12,286 nt of DNA from JBEEMU01 sp043778315. GTDB lineage: Bacteria; Bacteroidota; Bacteroidia; Chitinophagales; Saprospiraceae. The stretch is from NCBI GenBank assembly GCA_043778315.1, contig JAYWGJ010000422.1:1-12286 (forward strand), read 5' to 3'. The translations under genes and the position numbers were made by a program. How positions within the stretch are numbered: position 1 is the stretch's first letter; every line of letters begins with the position of its first letter. Shown piece by piece: positions 1 through 6,408 of this stretch. The notes under the pieces were generated by a model. It ran no database searches. It was not told the origin of the DNA and saw only the letters and a list, made by a program, of their open reading frames with translations.

Positions 1-2391
1 CACGCGCAAGCGGGTTTTTTAGCATCAAAATCGCTCGAGGCGTATCAACAGCACGATGTCACGGAGGCGTTTTGGTTGGCAAATGCAGCTCTGCAATACG
101 AACCCGAAAATATAGAGGCGTTGCAGGGCTTGTACCGCGCCGCTTATCAGGAAGGTCGGCAGCCGCGTTACTACTATTATTCTACGCTAAGTGCGCGATT
201 TCGCAACCTTCAAGGCTTCGCTATCGCGCCAAACGACACGAATTGCGTCGCTACGCTGACTCCCGAGCGACTGCAATTAATCCGTAACGACACGGTAATC
301 AGCACTTTTCAAACCAAAATATTTGATGATAATGCTAGTTTGGCTTTTTCGCCAGACGGCAGTTCTACGCTCGTCAGCACGTCAAATATGTTTCAGGCGT
401 TCAATCACGCGCTGAACAGAACGGCATTTAACAGCCCGAAACGGTTTGCGAAGCTCCATTTTGCAGAGTTTTCGAAAGATTATCGAACGATGATTACGGG
501 TTCGGAGCGCGGCGTAGAGTTGTGGCAGTTTGGACGCGAAGCACCGAGTTTACTGCTCGGGGGTTTAGGCGCGGCAAGCGAATTGCAGTTGTCACCCGAC
601 AGAAAATTCATTTTAGCTAATTTTAAAGACCATTTGTCTATTTACGACATCGCAAAAAAAGATGAGGTGTATAGTGTACCGATTGAGGTTTTGGGCTGTC
701 GGTTTATAGGGAGTGGACATGAATTTGTGGTGCGTACCGCTCGTGGCGTTTTGCGGTACGACATAGAAAATCCGCATATAATGGGCTTGAAAATGCCTGT
801 TGATAGCGATTTATACCCTAATTTTGGTGTGGATAGGTCGTCTAATATCATCACTATTTATGATTATGAAGCGAATGCTGCGCCAAAAACCTTAGAAGAA
901 GGTAATGATTTTTTTGCGAATGAAAACGGCGAACGCTACCTTGTTATCAAGGATTCTATTGCGTATTTATTTGATAAACAGGGTGTTAAGTTGGGCGAAC
1001 TACACGGTTCGCATGGCAACATCACTCGAGCGGTATTCGCTACTAACCATACTTTATATACGGTGTCGGACGACGGCTACATCAAGCGTTGGTTTTTGGG
1101 ACTGCCTGCCGTTGTGGATTTACCAACCGAGAAAAATACGCTTGGGACTGCACAGTTAGCTAGTGTGAGTAATTCGCCATACTATATTATGACGCAGTCG
1201 GCACATGGACGAACGCAACTTTGGTTGCCGTGGGCAAATTACAGCAGTGGTTACAAAATCAATGATTCTACTAGTACCCTACTCTCTAATTCAGGGCGGT
1301 TTATAGTTTGGGCGGAACGCAATAATATAGCGTATTATGATATTTTGAACCCGAATCACGGTCAAAATCCTGTACTAAAATCGCTCTCCGATAGCCCAAT
1401 TGATTGGCTAAAAGCCGCCGACAGTACCACTTTTATGGCTACGACGCAAAGCGGCAAGCTGTTTGTGATGGGTTTTCGACCGACCGATTACATCAAAGAG
1501 CGGGTAGATTTGACGACTGTGGGTATCAAAATAGACTCTGCGCGGTTGTCGCCCGATGGTACGACTATGCTTTTATTTGCGGGTACGCAAACCTTGCTTT
1601 ATATAGATAAAAATCATTATAAAGTATTGTGCGACAAGCCTTTAATCGCAGTGCATTATTCGGCAGATGGACAGCGTATTTTATTAGCAACACAATTGTA
1701 TAAATCAGAACAAAAAAGAAATACCGTACTATTATTTGATAAAAAAGGTAAAACACTACTCGCCGAACAAGTAGATGTCTATGACGCTTCGCCCGAAAAG
1801 TATGGTTTTGTAGGCGATACGCGCTACTTTACTTATGCTGCCGATAATGGTATTATTCTTCGCGACTTGTATCAGCCACCCAACAAATTGCCTACTTTTT
1901 ATAGATTTATCGCTTTTTCGCCACAACAAAAATATGGTATTTTTTGTGAAAAACAAGATACGAGTAGCGAAAACAGCCAATTAAATCACTTTGTAATTAG
2001 TAGCGTTCACTCGCGGAGCGATGTGAAGGGATTGGTAGGCGGTAGCGTTCCGCATTTACCGAAAGTGGCGTATTTTTCAGGTTCGGGCAACTATTTTGCG
2101 CTCGGTTTCGAGACCGCTTTTCCTATTATTTATGATAAAAAAGGGCAGCATATCGCTACTATTCATCTGACAGAAACAGGCGTGATGCCACCCAATTACG
2201 GGCAGTATTTCACCCAAATTGATTTTAAGCCAAACGCAGACGATGCTTATTTTGTAAGTTCAAATATACCAAATACGCCTGCACGAATATGGTATTTTAA
2301 CCCTAAAACATTGGTGGCGCGAATGGGCTTGTATAGTATCAGACCGTTGAGTAAAGCGCAGCGCAACGCATACCGAATTACTTTGTTTTAA
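1..2391 (+). CDS. WD40-repeat / beta-propeller protein, 5'-truncated by window edge
   Basis: The frame is open from base 1 with no convincing start, so only the last 796 residues are present. The first internal start-like codon (TTG at 76) lies inside a conserved-looking helical segment and is not credible as the real start. The N-terminal part seen here (about residues 1-60) is a TPR-like helical linker with the pattern ALQYEPENIEAL. The remainder is made of beta-propeller blades: FSPDGSS near nt 349, a blade ending in GVELWQF near 510-530, LSPDRKF near 591, a canonical blade from GSHGNITRAVF to DDGYIKRWF at about 1006-1098, LSPDGTT near 1547 and YSADGQR near 1657. In Bacteroidota this linker-plus-propeller arrangement commonly forms the C-terminal sensor half of caspase-like or STAND-NTPase proteins, so an effector or ATPase domain may lie upstream of the window; that is inference. 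No enzymatic motif is visible in the part present. Confidence 0.8.
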   Translation, partial: HAQAGFLASKSLEAYQQHDVTEAFWLANAALQYEPENIEALQGLYRAAYQEGRQPRYYYYSTLSARFRNLQGFAIAPNDTNCVATLTPERLQLIRNDTVISTFQTKIFDDNASLAFSPDGSSTLVSTSNMFQAFNHALNRTAFNSPKRFAKLHFAEFSKDYRTMITGSERGVELWQFGREAPSLLLGGLGAASELQLSPDRKFILANFKDHLSIYDIAKKDEVYSVPIEVLGCRFIGSGHEFVVRTARGVLRYDIENPHIMGLKMPVDSDLYPNFGVDRSSNIITIYDYEANAAPKTLEEGNDFFANENGERYLVIKDSIAYLFDKQGVKLGELHGSHGNITRAVFATNHTLYTVSDDGYIKRWFLGLPAVVDLPTEKNTLGTAQLASVSNSPYYIMTQSAHGRTQLWLPWANYSSGYKINDSTSTLLSNSGRFIVWAERNNIAYYDILNPNHGQNPVLKSLSDSPIDWLKAADSTTFMATTQSGKLFVMGFRPTDYIKERVDLTTVGIKIDSARLSPDGTTMLLFAGTQTLLYIDKNHYKVLCDKPLIAVHYSADGQRILLATQLYKSEQKRNTVLLFDKKGKTLLAEQVDVYDASPEKYGFVGDTRYFTYAADNGIILRDLYQPPNKLPTFYRFIAFSPQQKYGIFCEKQDTSSENSQLNHFVISSVHSRSDVKGLVGGSVPHLPKVAYFSGSGNYFALGFETAFPIIYDKKGQHIATIHLTETGVMPPNYGQYFTQIDFKPNADDAYFVSSNIPNTPARIWYFNPKTLVARMGLYSIRPLSKAQRNAYRITLF

Positions 2392-2429
2392 ATCAAAATC
2401 TGAAATTATCTAACCATAAAAATATAAAA

Positions 2430-2921
2430 ATGTCGTTCAAATTATTGCCTTTTTTTGCATTTATTACATTAACAGCCCTTGCCTGCGAACCTGAACCGAC
2501 CACCCGCAGAAACGATAATGGCGAGGAAATAGTAGCCAAAGAACTTGCCGAAACCGAAGACCCGCAGGGTGGAAATATGTGTTTTGAGCAAAACGAAGAA
2601 GGTGTAAAAACGACGCTGAATCTGACTATCAATGGTGGCGAAGTGTCGGGTATTATGTCGGTTGTACCCAACGGAAAAAACGCATCGAGCGGGACGCTCG
2701 TAGGTACACGCGAGGGAAATATATTAAAAGTGGTGTACAATTATACCATAGAGGGCAGCGCGGAAGCGGAGGAAAAACAGTTCAAATTGGACGGCGATAA
2801 GCTATGGATTATGATAGGCGAAATGACCCAAAAAGAAGATTTTTACCGCTTTAAAGACCGCAGCAAAGGCGAATATCGCGAGTCGTTGGCTAAGGTTGAG
2901 TGCGTTTTGGGCGCGAAATAG
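2430..2921 (+). CDS. putative small lipoprotein of unknown function
   Basis: A 163-residue protein. It begins with a short hydrophobic segment (residues 4-18) ending in TALAC, and the Cys at residue 19 is followed by an acidic, Pro-rich stretch (EPEPTT). This is a plausible, though not canonical, lipobox (A-L-A-C), so the protein is probably an exported lipoprotein. The mature part is charged and beta-rich: alternating strands resemble a small beta-barrel or clip (GGEVSGIMSVVP, GTLVGTREGNILKVVYNY, KQFKLDGDKLWIM), with one Cys in the N-terminal third (residue 51) and one close to the C-terminus. I do not recognise a family. It starts only 38 bp after the propeller gene with no terminator between them, so the two may be co-transcribed. 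It ends just before a hairpin terminator. No strong ribosome-binding site is visible, only an A-rich leader. Confidence 0.7.
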   Translation: MSFKLLPFFAFITLTALACEPEPTTRRNDNGEEIVAKELAETEDPQGGNMCFEQNEEGVKTTLNLTINGGEVSGIMSVVPNGKNASSGTLVGTREGNILKVVYNYTIEGSAEAEEKQFKLDGDKLWIMIGEMTQKEDFYRFKDRSKGEYRESLAKVECVLGAK

Positions 2922-2971
2922 ATTGTAAACTAGTGCTATTCGCTACGCGGAAACACATTTTACTCGAAATA

Positions 2972-3008
2972 AAAAAACGTTTTGATGCGGCGCACCAGAA
3001 CGTTTTTT
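2972..3008. terminator. probable bidirectional Rho-independent terminator
   Basis: The 10-nt arms AAAAAACGTT (2972-2981) and AACGTTTTTT (2999-3008) are perfectly complementary around a 17-nt loop that has a few further internal pairs. The T-rich right arm serves the rightward lipoprotein transcript and the A-rich left arm serves the leftward tRNA-Ser transcript. The position between converging transcription units supports the call. Confidence 0.65.
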
Positions 3009-3028
3009 ATTTACTACTACTTTACTTG

Positions 3029-3115
3029 CGGAGAGACAGGGATTCGAACCCCGGATACCCGTGAAGGTACTCTTGATTTCGAGTCAAGCCCGTTCAACCA
3101 CTCCGGCATCTCTCC
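3029..3115 (-). tRNA. tRNA-Ser, anticodon CGA (reads UCG)
   Basis: An 87-nt class II tRNA on the minus strand. The acceptor stem GGAGAGA (3115-3109) pairs with TCTCTCC (3036-3030), with discriminator base G at 3029. The anticodon stem is CTTGA/TCAAG (3088-3072) around the loop CTCGAAA, giving anticodon CGA at 3081-3079. The long variable arm contains a TACC/GGTA stem, which is diagnostic for Ser. The T arm carries TTCGAAT. The 3' CCA is not encoded: the sequence after the discriminator is CAAG. A Bacteroidota-type promoter lies about 30 nt upstream and a terminator about 20 nt downstream, so the gene could form a single-gene transcription unit. The repressor gene upstream is on the same strand without an obvious terminator, so read-through from it is possible. 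Confidence 0.95.
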
Positions 3116-3143
3116 TACTCGACATTTGCAATTTATTACGCTG

Positions 3144-3174
3144 CAAAGGTAGGTATTTTTTTGTTTAAAACAAA
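3144..3174 (-). promoter_or_regulatory. promoter of tRNA-Ser (TTTG-N19-TAnnTTTG)
   Basis: Reading leftward, a -33 element TTTG (3174-3171) is followed by exactly 19 nt and then TACCTTTG (3151-3144), a perfect match to the Bacteroidota primary-sigma -7 element TAnnTTTG. Transcription would begin roughly 10 nt before position 3130, leaving a short leader before the mature tRNA 5' end at 3115. The -33 element lies inside the 18-nt near-palindrome that is also found upstream of the divergent gene pair. Confidence 0.75.
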
Positions 3175-3176
3175 TA
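3159..3176. promoter_or_regulatory. candidate repressor operator, copy 1 (shared 18-nt near-palindrome)
   Basis: TTTTGTTTAAAACAAATA at 3159-3176 is the exact reverse complement of 3933-3950 on the other side of the repressor gene. Its core is two 7-nt arms, TTTGTTT and AAACAAA, around one central base, a shape suited to a dimeric HTH repressor. It overlaps the -33 element of the tRNA-Ser promoter and lies 26 bp beyond the repressor stop codon. The operator role is inferred; low sequence complexity is the main caution. Confidence 0.4.
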
Positions 3177-3202
3177 TTGGTTGGAATATCTCAATAAAAA
3201 AT

Positions 3203-3898
3203 CTAACCGATTCCCGAATTAGTTAGGCGTGATTTGACGCGCAAAATTTGGCGCACATCGCTGAGTTCTACGCGGTACGGGCGAAAAAGCTGATTGTCAG
3301 AAATCAATTCTAAATACTTGATATCGCCTTCTTTTTTCTGATACACGCGCTTCGCGACGACCGTATCGGTCACTACTATATACACGTTGCTGTCGCGGAG
3401 CGTATCGCCGCTCTCCATCGGCTCGCATATCACGATGTCGCCGTTAGCGATAGTCGGCGACATACTATCGCCGCTAATCTCGAATGCGACCAAATCGCCC
3501 TCCATGTTAGGCACTGAAAAACGCGGGAGACTCTCCGAATACTCGGGGTCTTCTACGCTTTCGATATAGCCTGCCATAGCACGCTGCGGCACTAAAACGA
3601 TATTATTGCGGCGTGAAGTGCCTGCAACAATTTGCGCGTTGCTCGCTTCATCTGTTTTAAACATATCGTCGGTTACACCAAACAAATAATTGGCATTAAG
3701 CCCAAACAAATCTACTAATTTATTGAGTTGCTCGAGCGTAATGTTGCGCTCCGCCTTTAATATGCTATTGATAACGTGATTGTAAGTGCCTAATTTTTTG
3801 GCTAAATCAGATTTTCCTTTAATTAAATTTTTGGTTTCGAGGTACTGATATACCGTCTTAAACCGTTGATTAACAACACTTTTAATAAACTGTGACAT
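3203..3898 (-). CDS. XRE/S24-type transcriptional repressor (LexA/CI-like)
   Basis: A 231-residue two-domain regulator. Residues about 15-75 form a Cro/CI helix-turn-helix (KSDLAKKLGTYNHVINSIL, then LNKLVDLFGLNANYLFG). Residues about 100-225 form an S24 peptidase fold: a putative self-cleavage site Ala109-Gly110 in the context AMAGY, catalytic Ser145 in SGDSMSP and catalytic Lys183 in VVAKRVY. Both catalytic residues are intact, so RecA-stimulated autocleavage in the manner of LexA or phage CI is possible. Family members in Bacteroidota include house-keeping and prophage-type repressors, and I see no other phage gene here. The gene is divergent from a glucosaminidase gene. Identical near-palindromes lie just beyond each end of it, which suggests autoregulation and local control. 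The ATG at 3898 is preceded by an A/T-rich leader. Confidence 0.9.
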   Translation of the reverse strand: MSQFIKSVVNQRFKTVYQYLETKNLIKGKSDLAKKLGTYNHVINSILKAERNITLEQLNKLVDLFGLNANYLFGVTDDMFKTDEASNAQIVAGTSRRNNIVLVPQRAMAGYIESVEDPEYSESLPRFSVPNMEGDLVAFEISGDSMSPTIANGDIVICEPMESGDTLRDSNVYIVVTDTVVAKRVYQKKEGDIKYLELISDNQLFRPYRVELSDVRQILRVKSRLTNSGIG

Positions 3899-3932
3899 AT
3901 TTTTTTAATTTTATTTTAAAAATAATTAAAAC

Positions 3933-3950
3933 TATTTGTTTTAAACAAAA
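3933..3950. promoter_or_regulatory. candidate repressor operator, copy 2 (shared 18-nt near-palindrome)
   Basis: TATTTGTTTTAAACAAAA, the inverted copy of 3159-3176. It sits in the divergent intergenic region, 34 bp upstream of the repressor start codon, and covers the -33 element of the rightward glucosaminidase promoter. Binding here could repress both directions. This is inference from position and symmetry. Confidence 0.45.
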
Positions 3951-3968
3951 CATTTTGTTGTACATTTG
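3935..3968 (+). promoter_or_regulatory. probable promoter of glucosaminidase gene
   Basis: TTTG at 3935-3938, a 22-nt spacer, and TACATTTG at 3961-3968 (perfect TAnnTTTG). The spacer is about 3 nt longer than in the tRNA-Ser promoter, so basal activity may be weaker. The leader to the ATG at 4063 would be nearly 90 nt. A second, poorer -7-like match (TACATTGC, 4026-4033) with TTTG at 4001-4004 could be an alternative start. Confidence 0.6.
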
Positions 3969-3998
3969 CATTTAAATAGCTGCGAGCAGTTATTCATT

Positions 3999-4011
3999 TC
4001 TTTGGCAAAGA
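3999..4011. other. short palindrome in glucosaminidase leader
   Basis: TCTTTGGCAAAGA is symmetric around one central G and is preceded by CTGCGAGCAG (3980-3989), another short symmetric sequence. Both lie in the 5' leader between the predicted -7 element and the ATG. They could be protein-binding sites or weak RNA structure; neither is long enough to be convincing alone. Confidence 0.25.
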
Positions 4012-4062
4012 TAAAACAATTATTTTACATTGCAACAAAAATATTAAAAAAATTTATTTATC

Positions 4063-4902
4063 ATGGAAAACAAAAACAATAAAGTGGTAGTAAAGCCGCA
4101 TGAATTAAACAAAAACGCTACAAAAGCGAGCATCACAAAGCTGCTAAAAATGCTTTATATGATTTTGTGCGAATTAGTGCGCGTGACGTGGGCGGAGGCG
4201 AAGCCACACCTATTATATTATTACAAAGAGTTGTGTTTTTTGCTCAGTCGGGTGTCGTTTAACACTTGGCGCGGCGTAGCGATAGTGGGCGTTTTGGTGC
4301 TGCTGTGGCGACAAGAAGGCACTTGGGTGGGTCGTATTTTGAGTCCATTTGGAGGTGGCGGGCGTGTAAACTACGCCTCAATAGCTGATTACACGACTGC
4401 GATTACGGCAGAGCCGACCAAAAACGAGCAAGCTCCTGCTACTGTTCGGTCGCTCAACGATGCCGAAAACCGCGCTTATATTCGTGATTTCGCACAGCTT
4501 GCAGTAGATGAGATGCACCGAAGCGGTGTGCCTGCGAGCGTGAGTATGGCACAGGCGTTGATAGAAAGTAGAGCGGGCAAAAGCCGTTTGGCAACTGCTA
4601 TTAACAATCATTTTGGTATAAAATGTTTTTCGCGGAGCTGCAAACGGGGGCATTGCAAAAACTTTGAAGACGATACGCATAAAGATTTTTTTAGGGCTTT
4701 CGGAACACCGCAAGAGAGCTGGGCGGCACATTCTGATTTTTTGCGTCGCCCACATTATCAGGCACTTTTTCGGTTCGGGAAAGACTATAAACTATGGGCA
4801 GGCGGTTTGCATAAATTAGGCTACGCCACAGCAAACGGCTATGATGGTACAATTATTGATATTATAGAAAGGTATAATTTATATTACTTAGATAATCAAT
4901 AA
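4063..4902 (+). CDS. membrane-anchored glucosaminidase-domain murein hydrolase
   Basis: A 279-residue protein. Residues 1-66 are basic and presumably cytoplasmic, residues about 67-83 form one transmembrane helix (GVAIVGVLVLLW), residues 84-135 are a Gly/Thr-rich linker, and residues about 137-279 form a FlgJ/LytG-type glucosaminidase domain. The catalytic Glu is most likely E168 in AQALIES. Downstream family signatures are NNHFGIKC and the C-terminal YATANGYDGTIIDIIERY. Topology puts the catalytic domain outside the cytoplasm, where it would cleave the glycan strands of peptidoglycan. Three closely spaced Cys (residues 188, 193, 198) mark an insert after GIKC; disulfide or metal binding is possible. 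The gene is divergent from the S24 repressor, with a shared near-palindrome in its promoter, so repressor control is likely. Role (remodelling, division, lysis) is not shown by sequence. Confidence 0.88.
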   Translation: MENKNNKVVVKPHELNKNATKASITKLLKMLYMILCELVRVTWAEAKPHLLYYYKELCFLLSRVSFNTWRGVAIVGVLVLLWRQEGTWVGRILSPFGGGGRVNYASIADYTTAITAEPTKNEQAPATVRSLNDAENRAYIRDFAQLAVDEMHRSGVPASVSMAQALIESRAGKSRLATAINNHFGIKCFSRSCKRGHCKNFEDDTHKDFFRAFGTPQESWAAHSDFLRRPHYQALFRFGKDYKLWAGGLHKLGYATANGYDGTIIDIIERYNLYYLDNQ

Positions 4903-4988
4903 ATAATGATTTTTAATATCTATAAATATAAAAAAATAATGCTTGATGCAACCTAATTTGAAAATAAATATGCAAAAAAATTATAATA

Positions 4989-5020
4989 TTTGTTTTTTCA
5001 AAATAAAACGCCTAACTTTG
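4989..5020 (+). promoter_or_regulatory. probable promoter of membrane-HTH gene
   Basis: TTTG at 4989-4992, a 20-nt spacer, and TAACTTTG at 5013-5020 (perfect TAnnTTTG). The -33 region begins TATTTGTTTT and continues into TTCAAA, so it shares its first 10 nt and the TTTG...CAAA symmetry with the two operator candidates around the repressor gene. Expected leader is about 35 nt to the ATG at 5062. Confidence 0.65.
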
Positions 5021-5061
5021 CATTAATTAATAGTTTAATCGTTTAAAAACTATATAAAAAT

Positions 5062-5577
5062 ATGAAAAATATGCTTCGTTTTCTGCTACAATCTACCCTT
5101 GTTTTGGCTATCGGCGTTGCTGTTAGTGGAGGTTTAGTGTATTTTATGCCTACTTCGTTAAAGCAGTCGGAGGCTAATTTTAGCCGTAGTATGACCGCTC
5201 AATTAGTGCCAAACGAAAAGATAACCGCACTCAAGGAGTCTGTATTATCCCTTAATAATCAAAGTGTTGTGAATATATTAAATGCCAAAAAGAATTTATT
5301 AGCCCTTAAAAAAGACGATGGCGTTGCGATGAACGTATCACCGTCGTTGCAGCATTTATCACCCGAAGCGCAACAATTGGTGCGCGTGAGTGAAGTGGGC
5401 AAATGCCTGAAAGCGGCGCGAGAAACACAAGGCTTCAAAATAGCAGACCTACAAGCCGCAACGGGACTTACGGAGGCTCAAATTATGAATATAGAGAGTG
5501 GCAAAACGGTCATCACACCCGACGTGGCTTCTGACTTAGAGCCGTTTTTGAAGGCACAAATTTCTTTTACTAAGTAA
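5062..5577 (+). CDS. membrane-anchored protein with C-terminal XRE-type HTH
   Basis: A 171-residue protein. Residues 7-29 form a hydrophobic segment (LQSTLVLAIGVAVSGGLVYF) that reads as a single membrane anchor or uncleaved signal. Residues 35-105 are a polar, partly helical linker. Residues about 109-165 match a Cro/CI helix-turn-helix: VGKCLKAARETQGFKIADL, then ATGLTEAQIMNIESGK. The order (membrane first, HTH last) is the reverse of RodZ. Positive charges before the helix (K2, R6) favour N-in topology, which would place the HTH outside the cytoplasm; the flanking charge difference is small, so the opposite orientation cannot be excluded. The HTH may be a protein-interaction module rather than a DNA binder. 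It follows the glucosaminidase gene by 159 bp, has its own promoter, and ends at a strong terminator. Function unknown. Confidence 0.75.
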   Translation: MKNMLRFLLQSTLVLAIGVAVSGGLVYFMPTSLKQSEANFSRSMTAQLVPNEKITALKESVLSLNNQSVVNILNAKKNLLALKKDDGVAMNVSPSLQHLSPEAQQLVRVSEVGKCLKAARETQGFKIADLQAATGLTEAQIMNIESGKTVITPDVASDLEPFLKAQISFTK

Positions 5578-5635
5578 AAAATAAATGACAATATAGTTTT
5601 TGTATCGTCAAATAAATTAAAAAATAATGTTTTCT

Positions 5636-5674
5636 AAACGCCTTAAAACTGTACGGTTTTAAGGCGTTTTTAGT
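5636..5674 (+). terminator. strong Rho-independent terminator
   Basis: A 14-bp perfect stem AAACGCCTTAAAAC (5636-5649) with GTTTTAAGGCGTTT (5656-5669), loop TGTACG, and a T-rich tail running on to about 5671. It lies 58 bp after the membrane-HTH stop codon and closes that transcription unit. Confidence 0.88.
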
Positions 5675-5736
5675 TTGTATAAATATATGCTAAGAAATAT
5701 TATGCTGTAAATTCATCATATTATTATAATAAAGCG

Positions 5737-5744
5737 TATTTTTG
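5737..5744 (+). promoter_or_regulatory. possible -7 promoter element for the T9SS cargo gene
   Basis: TATTTTTG fits TAnnTTTG and lies 20 nt before the ATG at 5765. No good TTTG is found about 19-22 nt upstream, so this is only a half-supported promoter. Confidence 0.35.
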
Positions 5745-5764
5745 TAGATCCTAAAAAGTTTATC

Positions 5765-6400
5765 ATGACTATAACTTCCTTACTTCGCTTTTTTACATTC
5801 TTTTTTTTAATCAATATCGCCCCATTGTACGCGCAAAACTGTGTACAATGGGGCGATATTAGTGCCGTACTCACCCCAAAAAACAAAGTGGAAATATACT
5901 GGTCGGCTACCGAGCAGCAGCAGACCGTGGCGTATGAAATACAGCAAAGTTTTAACAATCAGGAGTTCAATACAATTGGTATTATTAGTGGTTTGAGCCG
6001 ATATGAAGGTAGTTTTCGATACACTTGGTACGACGACGAGCCGAAGCTCGGCGATAATTATTACCGCATCAAACACATCGCACCGAACGGCGATATTTGT
6101 TATTCTACCATTATTTTATTAAGTATTAGCAATAGAGGCATTCAGTCTGCCGAAATGTACCCTAACCCGTGCGGCAATACGCTCACAGTTTCTTTTTATG
6201 CGTCGCGTTACGATACGGTGACCGTCAATTTTTATAATATGCAAGGGCAACTCGCCGTCAGCAGATTATATGATATACAGTTAGGGAGCAATAAATTGCT
6301 CATTAATTGTAGCGATGTTCCGCCCGCGCTGTACGATATAGAGGTAAAATCACGCGAAGTGGCGGTGCGCAAAAAAATTATTATACGTCCTAATTTTTGA
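5765..6400 (+). CDS. small secreted protein with T9SS C-terminal sorting domain
   Basis: A 211-residue protein. Residues 1-23 are a Sec signal peptide with likely cleavage after LYA before Gln24. Residues about 27-120 form a beta-sandwich of the fibronectin-III-like type often placed before sorting domains (VEIYWSATE, YEIQQSFNNQEF, then DNYYRIKHIAPNGD). Residues about 128-209 form a type A Por secretion tail: MYPNPCGNTLTV, VTVNFYNMQGQ, ALYDIEV and a final KKIIIRP. This predicts export through the outer membrane by the type IX secretion system and probably surface attachment or release. The protein has almost nothing beyond the sorting module, so its own activity is unclear; it may be a structural or adhesin-like piece. 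A perfect 18-bp inverted repeat lies in codons 17-32. The Fic gene starts 8 bp after the stop, suggesting co-transcription. Confidence 0.88.
   Translation: MTITSLLRFFTFFFLINIAPLYAQNCVQWGDISAVLTPKNKVEIYWSATEQQQTVAYEIQQSFNNQEFNTIGIISGLSRYEGSFRYTWYDDEPKLGDNYYRIKHIAPNGDICYSTIILLSISNRGIQSAEMYPNPCGNTLTVSFYASRYDTVTVNFYNMQGQLAVSRLYDIQLGSNKLLINCSDVPPALYDIEVKSREVAVRKKIIIRPNF
5813..5860. repeat. perfect 18-bp inverted repeat inside signal-peptide coding region
   Basis: AATATCGCCCCATTGTAC (5813-5830) and GTACAATGGGGCGATATT (5843-5860) are exact reverse complements around a 12-nt loop. In mRNA this would be a very stable hairpin about 50 nt after the start codon. It encodes residues 17-32, spanning the signal-peptidase site. 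No U-tract follows on either strand, so it is not a standard terminator. Confidence 0.9.
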
Positions 6401-6408
6401 TATAAACT

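Noticed and set aside
2008..2029. Imperfect palindrome TTCAC...GTGAA around TCGC/GCGA in the propeller gene
   Set aside because: It is short, has a bulge, and lies well inside a coding region. It is likely chance in codons.
2012..4637. The 9-mer TCGCGGAGC occurring three times (near 2012, 3393 and 4628)
   Set aside because: All copies are in coding sequence, in different contexts and strands, without regular spacing. It is too short to call a repeat family.
3116..5061. Prophage at the repressor locus
   Set aside because: Apart from the S24 repressor and a murein hydrolase there are no integrase, structural, packaging or replication genes, and no attachment-site duplication of the tRNA-Ser 3' end was seen in the window.
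5807..6076. Minus-strand ORF of 89 codons whose C-terminus ends NIAPLYTVLRVQWGDID
   Set aside because: Its resemblance to the real protein (IAPLY...VQWGDI) is produced by the perfect inverted repeat read from the other strand. It is a shadow of the T9SS cargo gene.
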